Below, piece by piece: positions 1 through 9,631 of a stretch of DNA of 64,000 nucleotides (position 1 is the first letter of the stretch; every line of letters starts with the position of its first letter). Both the position numbers and the translations under genes were made by a program. The DNA is from Anticarsia gemmatalis (lineage: Eukaryota; Arthropoda; Insecta; Lepidoptera; Erebidae). The DNA lies in contig NC_134764.1 in assembly GCF_050436995.1 (NCBI RefSeq), positions 8,060,001 to 8,124,000 on the forward strand, in the 5' to 3' direction. The notes below the pieces were generated by a model, which made no database searches, was not told where the DNA came from, and saw only the letters and a list, made by a program, of their open reading frames with translations.

Positions 1-110
1 TCAAGGTTCGATGCCCAGGCAAAGTGCTAATGGGTTTTAGTTTCGGAAGAGCCGATTACCCGTAGAAGAAACGGTAAGAAACTCACGGCCTAGTCTTTTA
101 AATGTCAATA
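1..110 (+). repeat. 3' part of a tRNA-derived SINE (fragment)
   Basis: The window opens with a B-box-like string (GGTTCGATGCCCAGG), followed by a tail resembling the 3' body of lepidopteran tRNA-derived SINEs. The 5' half lies outside the window. Bases 111-445 are AT-rich, with no gene signal until the splice acceptor at 445. The family assignment is an inference from the B box alone. Confidence 0.35.
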
Positions 111-445
111 TATTTATTACAATTTTATACAAATGATTTATTGTGTGCAGTTAAAAAAAGGAAAATCTAAAATAAATAAATAAAAAATAATTAAAAAAGT
201 TTAAAAAAATCTTACAAGATGTAAATCATCGAACATTAAAATATTAATAGATTATTTTGATACAGACTTGGTAAAAGCAGGAGCGGTTGACAAGACAGTC
301 CCAAGCTTTATTATCTTCCAAATAATCTTAAACGGTATAGTAGCCTTTAAAACATAAGTTCCGTGTAATTAGTAGTTTAAAATTGTAGCTTAAATTTTGA
401 AATTCAGTTGGGATTTTTCTGTAGAAATAAAATCTTTGTTCGCAG

Positions 446-3400
446 ATGTTCCCAGGCCGAACCAGTACGTGACAACGTTGAGTCTCCAGCACACTTCATT
501 CCTTCAAGGAGGAGCAGCACCAGCATTCTACCCTCAGCATCACAGCCCGGATCCCGTGCTCAACTTCGTAGGACAGTTCGGAGACGACGCCCAAGTCTTC
601 ACCTACAATAACATTGATAATAACAACTCATGGAATAATTGTAAGCATTAACTATTAATTGATAATTGCTGCATGTCTATCTTTATATATATATAATTCT
701 TCTGTAAGTGTGTATGTCAATGAAACTTCTCTGAATGGTTTAGATTCACAAAAAATAAAAAAATATAAAATATAAAATTCTCGGTCACAGTTTTCGTTGC
801 CATACTCCTCCGAATCGGCTTGACTGAAACTGAAATTTTGTGAGCATATTGAGTAGGTCTGAGAATCGGCCAACATTTATTTTCCATACCCCTAAGTGAC
901 ACTATTTTTTTTATTTATATGGCAAAACAAAGTTTGCCGGGTCAGCTAGTAACTTTATAAGAATCAATTTTTCTGAACTAATAGGATGAGCAGTTTTTGA
1001 GAAAATCGGGCCTTTACACAGACTCTTTGTTTCATTTATTAAACGAATTTAAATAGGTCATGCCCGGGATGTAAGCTATTGTTATGGAAATGTCATTTTA
1101 TTTAAAATCAATTTAGTAACTTAATCACGAGTTCAGCATGTGTTTATATTAAAGACTGAGATTAATACGGATTTTATTCGAAGGGGTTTTTACTAACCAC
1201 TTTAAAACATTTTAATTCGATTCAATTCGAAATGTTTATCAGATGGTATTTTGACTCCTTTACCATCACTTTATTTTACTGACGGGTTATAATACTCTAA
1301 ATGTCTCTTAGGTCCTTAATGTTTAAGATAATATAGCAACTAGATTAACAAAAGCATGAAAAGCATGTTTTCAAATTAAACAGTAACATTAAAACAAACC
1401 AGTCAATACTACCTTCATACAAGCATACATGATAAACCTCCATCAACTAAGTACTAAAAGCATTGGCTACAGGAACAGCATGTGCACATCATCCATAATC
1501 AGGTGTACTCCAAACTAATTCCAGGGTATTATCCTTTCTACGTAGTGACGTCATCGAGACCCTCGTATCAGCAAACGACGAGGCCTTATAACCAGTACGA
1601 TGGGTACGATGATAGGTCGCCGAGACCCTCGTTTGATAGGCACCAGGATCGGCCAACGTTTATGCAGACCAGACCGCAGGTGTACGAGCCGGTAACGCAA
1701 GCGCCCAGGCCTGTTCAAGATACTTATTATCAGCAAACTACTGAAGCACCGAGGCCGACGCAACGGTTAGTTTACAATTTTTGTTATCATATGTGCCCGC
1801 ATTGCGCCCGGGAGTTTCCTGCAAACATCTATACTAATATTATAAAGCTGAAGAGTTTGTTTGTTAGTGAAATAAAAAAATCTTTCAGTCTTAGATAGCC
1901 CATTTATCGAGGAAGGCTATAGGCTATATATATAATCACGCTACGACCAATAGAAGCAGGGTACCAGTAAAAAATGTGACAAAAACGGGGAAAATTTTGA
2001 CCCATTCTCTCTTATGTGACGCAAGCGAAGTTGCGCGAGTCAGCTAGTTTGTTGTATAAGCTATTTTCGCGGGCTTTAGCATCAACTAGATTTGTTCGAA
2101 GTGGTTATAGCAGATATCGGTCGTATAATATGTGGAGCGCTTTCCTACTAAAATCGACTATCGATGTGTAAAACTGATCAGCTCTAGCGTATTTCGCAGT
2201 AACTATTTGTTTTTAAGTTATTTTAAACGTCAAACGCTCTTTTGTCGATAATATCGACTATAAAAAATTCATAGCGTTGCATCTTTCAAACGACCCAAAT
2301 AACAGTTGATGTGACTTAACGAGTTGTCTTAATTGACAACCGAGGCCCACTTTTAGCGCCTCCGAAGCTCGAAAATCCTTGGCTCAAATGCAACTAATGA
2401 CCATCCATCGAACACCCTCCTTTTAGAGTCCCTAGTTTATTCTACCCAACATCTCTCAGGCCGACGCATCTTTCTTTAGTCCTTTCCAATATAAGAAAAA
2501 AGCGTGATTTTATGTATGTATGTATCTTTCAGGCCGACGCAGCGTCCTCCGGCCGCGCCATCGAACGACGAATGTGGCGTGGTCGCGGGCGGCAATGAGA
2601 AGGTGCCTCTGATCTACAACGGCAGCCCTTACACTCGCGGCGACCTGCCGTGGCTCGTGGCTATCTACAAGAGCAAGGGTGGCACCCTCAGTTTCATCTG
2701 CGGAGGCACACTCATCTCTAACAGACATGTTATTACTGGTAAGTGGAGTGGTAACTTCAGGCTTGCTGCACACATATTCAGTTCGGATAACGCTTACGCA
2801 TACCTTTCATTATGATGTTCTTCATTTGTATCGGTATCTTAATTTTCCGCGAATTGCCCTCGATGAAGAATAATGATTACTTCGTTTTTTTAGCTGACTT
2901 TGACAGGCTTAAGTTTAAAGTGGCTGGATGATTGAAAAGCAGGCATATTTTATGTAAATAACGTATATTATATTTCAGCGGCGCACTGCATGCAGCTGCG
3001 CACAGAGCTGTCTTCCATCAAGGACTTCGTGGTGAAGGTGGGCGTGTACAACCTGAACGACTGGAGCGATGACATCACCGTCACTAGGACACTCATCGCA
3101 GCCTCCATTCACGAGTCTTATAATGCTACTACACTTGAAAGTAAGTCTAGCTTCCGGCGAGACTAACAACTATAATGATAATAATAAATGTTAAATTTAA
3201 CCCATTAATGTCCCACTGCCGGGCAAGGGTCTCTTCCCGTAATGAGGAAGGGGTTAGGCCTTGAGTCCACCATCCTGGCCAATTGCGAGCTGGGGACTTT
3301 GCATACCTTCAATAACTGTTCTAAAGAACTCTCAGGCATGTGGCAAGTGGTCGTGACTTCGTAACCGAGGCAACACATCAATGACTTTTCGAAGTTATGT

Positions 3401-5254
3401 GTGTAATAGAAATAATGATCACTTGTTCTACGGTGAGGAAAACATCGTGATGCAACTTTGCATGCCTAATAGTTCTTTAGAACAGCTTTTGAACGTATGC
3501 AAAGTCCACAACTCGCACTTGACCAGCGTGGTGGACTCAAGGCTTAAAACCTCCCTCATTCCGGGAGGAGATCATTGCCGAACAGTGGGACATTAATGGG
3601 ATAAATTTATTTTATTCGGTCCGAAGACTTCACAATCATATTACTACCAGTCACAGTACCTTTTTATAACACGACGGTGTTTAATTTTCAGACGACATCT
3701 TGGTGTTTACGTTCAACAAAAGAGTGGAGTTCAACACGTACATCCGGCCTGCTTGTCTGTGGAACGGGAATACGGATCTGACACGAATTGTCGGTGCTTC
3801 GGGCGTTGTAAGTAATACAAGATACTAGAAAAAGAACCGCTAATTACTTCCCGACCCTACTACAATTCTAACCCCCCTCCTCTACGCAAAGTCAAAAACA
3901 ACAGTAACAAATACATAGCTCAACAGTAAAGCCTTTCCCCTCTAACGGCCAGTTTCTCCGTACATATTATGTAGCTAAGTCATTGACTTCTTTTTGACAT
4001 TTATTCCAATTCGTGAAGAAACAAATTTTACTATCTATTTTAATTTACTCCTATACATTAGCTGTTACTTTTTATAAAGAAACTGACCGTAAGACAGTCA
4101 TGCCCCCTTAATCATAAACCAACAAAAAATATATCTACAACAGTCATAAATAACAGCAAATACATAACTAATACCAAACATAATACACGACATATACATA
4201 TATGCATGTGTATTACACACACATATATGTATATGTCGTACCCTCTGCCCCGCAACAGCATCTATACCGTCATTAGTAACGTGTGTCAAGATCCTCAAAA
4301 TCGTGTACTTCCGCAGGTGGCAGGTTGGGGTGACCAGGGCACTGGGACCAAGGTGGGAGAGCCACACATGGTGCGGATCCCCATCGTGAGCACAGCGGTC
4401 TGCCGCGCCAGCAAACCTCAGTTCCACTGGCTCACTTCTCAGAAAACTTTGTGTGCAGGTTAGAAATACTAATAATTGATACATACATAATATCACGCCT
4501 ATGATCCACGAAGAAGTAGGCAGTTTCGTCATGGGCAATGTTGGGCTATCATTGTTAGTGCAAAATTGTATGTAATAAGGGTGAGCTTACGATTTACTCG
4601 ACACTTTACCAAACTCCGGGCTACTATTGAGAAAAAATCTTATCTATACTCATACATATTATAAAGCTGAAGAGTTTCTTTGTTTGTTTGTTTGATCGCG
4701 CTAATCTCAGGAACTACTGGTCCGATTTGAATTCTTTCACTGTTAGATAGCCCATTTATCGAGGAAAGCTATAGGCTATATATCATCACGCTACGACCAA
4801 TAGGAGCAGAGTAGTAACGAAAAATGTTTCAAAAACGGGGAAAATTAGGACCTATACTCTCTTATGTGACGCAAGCGAAGTTGCGCTGGTCAGCTATACA
4901 TTATAAAATTAAACTCATAGCTCTTTGTCCGAACTTACATCGCACTGGAGACCCCATGTCCAACAGTCGGATACACTACCGACCGAGCCGCAGTGGCAGT
5001 CAATACTTCTCTTTTTTCAATCGTTTTTTCTTTCAGGGGATCGTAAAGGAGCTGGTCCATGTCGAGGGGACTCTGGCGGAGGTCTGTACCTCCTCGATGG
5101 GGGCAAGTGGAGGCTGAGAGGGGTCGTGTCGATATCTCTGCGGCCACAGAACGGTGACACTACTTGTAATCTCAACGAGTACATCGTCTTCACCGACACA
5201 GCACAGTACTTGACTTGGATCAGAAGCGTGATGGCAGAAAATTATTATGATTAA
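446..5254 (+). CDS. Serine protease, S1A trypsin fold, gastrulation-defective-like (5' partial)
   Basis: Exons with GT/AG borders that all join in phase: 446..640, 1546..1765 (acceptor at 1525 also in phase), 2533..2738, 2979..3140, 3692..3807, 4317..4458, 5037..5254 (stop TAA). The first two exons give a short segment (RPNQYVTTLSLQ) like the end of the GD_N domain of insect gd proteases, then a Pro/Tyr/Arg/Gln-rich linker (RPSYQQ, RPTQR motifs). The catalytic domain starts near NDECGVV and keeps the triad: His in TAAHC, Asp in NDILVF, Ser in RGDSGGG. Two features are unusual. The activation region reads VPLIYNG rather than the usual R-IVGG, and the position two before the Cys of PCRGDSG is Gly, so the primary pocket is not of the Asp trypsin type. 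The family is normally secreted; the signal peptide would be upstream of the window. Known gd proteases act in extracellular cascades; the role here is inferred. Confidence 0.85.
676..949 (+). mobile_element. Helitron-like element, second family
   Basis: The element begins TC at 676 (TCTATCTTTATATATATA) and ends GTCAGCTAG before T. Just before the end is a GC-rich hairpin (GGCAAAAC / GTTTGCC). TC start, CTAG end, 3' hairpin and insertion between A/G and T are Helitron hallmarks. It has no coding capacity and lies in an intron of the serine protease gene. Confidence 0.6.
1828..2047 (+). mobile_element. Non-autonomous lepidopteran Helitron, copy 1
   Basis: Starts TCTATACTAATATTATAAAG and ends GCGCGAGTCAGCTAG before T. 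The internal block GATAGCCCATTTATCGAGG is shared with the other copies. This copy has lost about 30 bp after the 5' end. It sits in an intron of the serine protease gene, 60 bp past a splice donor. Confidence 0.85.
3190..3612. repeat. Inverted pair of SINE 3' halves (fold-back)
   Basis: The left arm begins AACCCATTAATGTCCCACTG and the right arm ends CAGTGGGACATTAATGGG, so the ends are reverse complements. Each arm is the 3' body of the SINE seen complete at 17945-18235 (shared string AACATCGTGATGCAAC), with B-box remnants in the middle. It reads as two truncated copies inserted head to head inside an intron of the protease gene. Confidence 0.7.
4187..4239. repeat. Perfect 18-bp palindrome arms with 17-bp loop
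   Basis: The left arm at 4187-4204 (ACGACATATACATATATG) is the exact reverse complement of 4222-4239. It is AT-rich, lies in an intron of the protease gene about 75 bp upstream of the exon starting at 4317, and can form a hairpin in RNA. Confidence 0.85.
4643..4897 (+). mobile_element. Non-autonomous Helitron, copy 2 (diverged ends)
   Basis: Same body as the other copies (GAACTACTGGTCCGATTTGA, ATAGCCCATTTATCGAGG), but the 5' end reads TCTATACTCATACATATTAT and the 3' end is GGTCAGCTATA instead of CTAG. It is probably an old copy, in the last intron of the protease gene. Confidence 0.8.
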
Positions 5255-5735
5255 TCTAAGACTGGGAGTCAGAGTTTTAGGGACGTGTCTACTAACTACC
5301 GTCTACTACCTTTTTCAATAGCTTATTCCCAGATTCCTGTAGCTCTCTCTGGGGTGACAACTGAGAAAATAAGTTACCATTTGTCGTCTGTAGCAGATGG
5401 AAGGGTAAATTCATCACTCAGGTGAAAACTGGGAAGAAAGTTAAATCAGAAGAAAAAGGAGAAAATTTGCCACCCGGTTGTCCAGAAATAAAATTTCCAG
5501 TTGTCATCCCGAAGAACTGGGAATATACCTTCTAAGTCCCCAGACCCCAAAGGAAAAAATCCTAAATTTGAAGAGGTTCATAAAACATTTAGAAATAATG
5601 AATCATAACGTGAATGTAAAGATAATAAATGATTTATAAATGAATCATTGTATGTATAAATCAATTTTAAATACAATAATATGTGAAAGTTGGTGCTTAA
5701 TAATAAGTGTTTAATGTAATAATTACGATACTTGC
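5255..5735 (+). other. Probable 3' UTR of the serine protease gene
   Basis: Non-coding sequence follows the TAA. The first AATAAA hexamer is at 5624-5629, with further AT-rich stretches to about 5730. The exact cleavage site cannot be seen. Confidence 0.5.
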
Positions 5736-6194
5736 TGGCAATTATTTATTTACTCAAATGTGCTGAGACGTTGGACCCCCAAAAATATAATAATAATATA
5801 TTTTCATTGTTAGAACATGAACAAAATAAATAGGGTAGAACTGCTAGATAATTGAACTAGTACTCGTAAAAGAATTATTCAAAATCCACATGCTATGTCA
5901 ATCTATGCGTAAAAAAAACATACAGTCGAATTGAGAACCTCCTCTTTTTTGAATGATTAAAATGATTACAAACATTATATTAGACACTCATTTCATCTAA
6001 ACGAAAATACGAACTTGTGACGTCACTATGTCGCATTCGTGTAGGTACTGAAGTGTGCTGTTGAGATTACATGAAGAGTAGCTGATTTCATTGGTAATCA
6101 AGTACTATTACCTATTACTTTGATTATAACTGCTCAACCCACGTCCGAATACTCTTTCTCGTTATATTGTAATTTGAAGTTATTTAGTTTCCAC

Positions 6195-6375
6195 AACTGG
6201 ATTCGTAAATTTGAGGGCCGATTCCCTGCTGCTATCGAACATCGACAACCACTACAGTGAAATTTTGTATGAATAGCTAATCAGCGCCACTAGCGGATGC
6301 CGTAGGAACTAAATATTCAGTACCTTTAAATGTCAAATTCTCGATAGTACTCACTATAGAGAATCGCTACTCTAT
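6195..6375. mobile_element. MITE-like element A, copy 1
   Basis: It shares blocks with 8105-8280 in inverted orientation and with 49385-49540: a CTATCGA/TCGATAG-rich end, a central string like CAGCGCCACTAGCGGATGCC, and a TTAAATGTCAAA-type block. The ends are imprecise. It has no coding capacity. Confidence 0.5.
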
Positions 6376-6724
6376 AAATTAAAACATATTTGAAAATATT
6401 TAGTAATTAGTACAAATTCAGTTATGGGACTAAAGTAGGTAGTTGACTAGATTTAGTTAGTAGTCATTTAAAAATGCCATAATTTTCGTAATGCTCAACA
6501 CAAATAAATATTCTAATGGCTGAACTTTACGACATGGCTTAAATAAAGGTATTTTAAACAGTCCTTGAAAAATTATATTGTTTTTTCAATCACTACATAG
6601 TTTACAGCAAAAATATCCCTATGTCTGTATGTATGCTTAAATGCTTAAAACCATGCAAAGGATTTTGATGTCGGTTCTTAAATAGATAGAGTGATTTAAG
6701 AGGAAGGTTTATGTGTAAAAGTTA

Positions 6725-7045
6725 TAATAATAAATTTAACCCATTAATGTCCCACTGCTGGGCAAGGGTCTCCTCCCGTAATGAGGGAGGGGTTAGGCCT
6801 TGAGTCCACCACGCTGGCCAAGTGCGGGCTGGGGACTTTGCATGCCTTCAATAAATGTTTTAAACAATTTTTTTAGGCATGCAAGGTTTCCTCACGATGT
6901 TTTCCTTCACCGTTGGAGCATGTGATAATTATTTCTAATACACACATAACTTCGAAAAGTCATTGGTGTGTTGCCTCGGGTTCGAACCTGCGACCACTTG
7001 CGTTGGAGGTGTCAACTTATACCACTCGGTTATCACAAAAAGTTC
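6725..7045 (-). repeat. tRNA-derived SINE, minus orientation
   Basis: The 3' end lies at the left (AACCCATTAATGTCCCACTG). The B box, read from the other strand, is near 6980-6992 (GGGTTCGAACCTGCG as printed), and A-box-like sequence is near 7020-7035. It is the same family as 17945-18235 and 21285-21570. Confidence 0.75.
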
Positions 7046-7398
7046 CAAATCACAAAAGTTGTAAAGGCTTTTTTTGTAAAATAACTGTTTAAACTGGATG
7101 AAGCTGGGGAAGGCCGCTTGTCTATAATAATCTCTATACCTACCTAAATGAATGGAGATGAATTGTCTGTTTGTGATTTCGAACTAAGTTTCACTAAAAT
7201 GCACATAATACATGATATCAAAACTTAAACAATAGTAAAAAAAATCAATATTACTGTCAGGAGAACCTAATCTTTGCATCATGTCATTAGGGTTCTAAAT
7301 TCCGATTTTGGTACACCTCGGATAGTTGCGTATCTTGCGCACTCTATACTAAGTTGTAGTACTATAGTTAATCTGCGGTTTTCTTTAACATAATATAA

Positions 7399-7602
7399 CT
7401 AGCGGACTGACCCGACTTCATCCGGGTTTTGTACAATTTCCTCCCGTTTATTCCATTCCCATGGGACATTTAATCCCATCGATCCCATGCAAACCTTGTC
7501 ACGACAGATACAAATATAAAAGAATGAATTATCCAATTTAGTTTAGTTGTTCAAAAGTTATGGGAGTAATATATATCAGTGATTTATTTTTATTTATATA
7601 GA
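7399..7602 (-). mobile_element. Helitron-like element, third family
   Basis: Read on the minus strand it starts TCTATATAAATAAAAATAAA at 7602 and ends GTCGGGTCAGTCCGCTAG at 7399. A short hairpin (CCCGGATGAAGTCGGG) sits just before the CTAG. TC start and CTAG end fit Helitrons. It is about 200 bp and non-coding. Confidence 0.6.
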
Positions 7603-8104
7603 TTGGACTGTGTCGTGTAATTGTTCATAGATAATTTGCCTTCGAAAACTATGTTATGTTAGTATTTAAGTACATTAAACATAGACTGGATAATAAAATA
7701 AATTGAAGTACAATATTATGTTTATTCTTTTGCAAACTTTCACATCAATCCTATTTACACAGTATACCTATCCTACTCATATTATAGATGCGAAAATTTG
7801 TAGGTACGGATAAATTAAGTTTGGTATTCTTTCATGAAAAAAACTACTGGTCGGATTTTAATGAAATTTGGTATACTCATAGTTTATAACCTAGATTTAC
7901 ACATAGCATACAATTTACCACGGGAAATATCTTCACGCCCGAATTTGCGGGCTGAAGGTAGTAAATAAATATAAATAAACATGATCATTGGTTTTAAGTT
8001 ATCTTTATTGATAAAATAATACAATAGTACACGTAATGAATCACAGCAAACTGTTTTTTTATACCTACTCATACAACTATTTACCTTAGACTAGTTTGTC
8101 AGTA

Positions 8105-8280
8105 GCGCGATTCTCTTCAATCGGAACCATCGAGTATCGAGAGTTTGACATTTAAAATGTACTGCCAAAATAGTTTCCACGACGTCCGCTAGAGGCGCTG
8201 ATCAGATTTTCATACTTACATTTTTTTCGAAAGCTAGCCGGTTGTCGATACTCGATAGTAGTAGAAAATCGGGCTACTGG
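8105..8280. mobile_element. MITE-like element A, copy 2 (inverted relative to copy 1)
   Basis: It contains GAGTATCGAGAGTTTGACAT and CGTCCGCTAGAGGCGCTGAT, matching the reverse complement of blocks in 6195-6375, and ends with GTCGATACTCGATAGTAG. The family is unnamed here. Confidence 0.5.
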
Positions 8281-8749
8281 ATAATGTACAATGTCAATCA
8301 ATCAAACATTTTTCATTTAAGTACATTCTTTTTTTAAATATCAACTGCTATTTATCATTTAACGGTTCAGTGACCCCGGTCAATGCAATTTGATCTAAAC
8401 GTCGGGTAAACAAATAAGGTTAATTTTTAATTTCCGTTGCATTATAATATTATACTATCGATCATGTATGAACTATGTATTTTAAACAATCGTTAGTGGC
8501 AAATAGTCTAAAAGTCATTGATCATATAAAAATAATGTTTATAAAATTTATGTTTAATAAAAAAAACGTCAAAAATTCAATGTAAACAGTCAAAATTATT
8601 TATCCGTAACAATATAGTTATCTTACACTAAATATATCTTATCCTAATTCTTTGGAAGCACATTATCCGACAACTTCAAGCCAACAATTTTGTAGAGAGC
8701 AGACACATCTGAAGGAAGACTGCTTGATACAACTTCTTTCTTTGGGAAA

Positions 8750-8957
8750 TATTAGGTCGGGGAAAACGTCTTTCCGCATTATAGTATGTATGAACTTGTA
8801 ATAAAATCTCTTCTCTACACAAAAAAGCTCAATATTTGGGTATCTCACGAGCTCACTGAAAGAAACCTAATGAACCGTGTACTCATTTATTACAACTTCA
8901 TTTTATTACAAGTTCATACATACTATAATGCGAAAAGACTTTTTCCCCGACCTAATA
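8750..8957. mobile_element. Inverted-repeat MITE with TA ends (mariner-like)
   Basis: About 58-bp terminal repeats: left ATTAGGTCGGGGAAAACGTC, right ending GACTTTTTCCCCGACCTAAT, in reverse complement and flanked by TA. The short interior (ACACAAAAAAGCTCAATATT) recurs at 17008-17160. TA flanks and long terminal inverted repeats suggest a Tc1/mariner-mobilised MITE. It has no transposase. Confidence 0.7.
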
Positions 8958-9631
8958 TATAGAACACATAATAAAAACCTTATAAATTGTGCGTCTCTCG
9001 GCTCTCTACTAACTTGTCAGACTATAAGGCGTTTTTCAATGACTTAATACTTTGGTTTCCAAATCGACTACTAAAAGTAAAGATTTGTGATATTCTTAGC
9101 ATTATGTAAATACCCGTGATAAATATATTAAGTAAGAAGTACAAGCTAGCATGTAAAGTACAAAGGTCGCCTTAATATTGTTAAAAACTAGTATTTACTT
9201 AATAATTTTGATGCCCTTAATAAAAGCAGTTTAAATCCCAGTAAAGTCCTTCTATTTATACTTTCATCCCCTATTTTACTCCCTTAGGGGTGGAATAATA
9301 AAAACCATTGTTAGCGGGTGCCTACATCACCAAAGGCATCCTTTGTCCAAATTACATGTTTCTAACTTCTGTAGTTTAGACTCTGCAATAATTATACATA
9401 TTTCGGACAAGTAATTTTTCTACGTATATATAACAAGCTAACTTGTTCAAGTTCCTGTTTCAAAAGATTGAGTTTGTTTAAAGACTTATTTATTAATTTA
9501 CAGGTGACTCAACAGGTATACTATACATAGAAATGACAAACAGACAATTAAAAAAGGTGAATACTTATATAAAATACCCAATTACAGTGTTATCAACAAG
9601 ACTTTTGTTGAACCCAACGCAAAACAAATAA

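Larger units (their letters stand above)
5736..9631. other. Intergenic spacer rich in repeats
   Basis: No supported gene is seen on either strand. The spacer holds SINE, Helitron and MITE copies listed separately and otherwise AT-rich unique sequence. The 3' UTR of the SIAH-like gene, which reads leftward and stops at 9632, probably occupies its right edge. Confidence 0.5.

Noticed and set aside
397..445. Coding start at 397 for the protease
   Set aside because: It begins with TTG. The AG at 444-445 is a good acceptor and the protein needs an upstream signal peptide, so the real N terminus is outside the window.
8663..8848. 61-codon minus ORF
   Set aside because: It spans the MITE at 8750-8957 and has no transposase motif that I can recognise.
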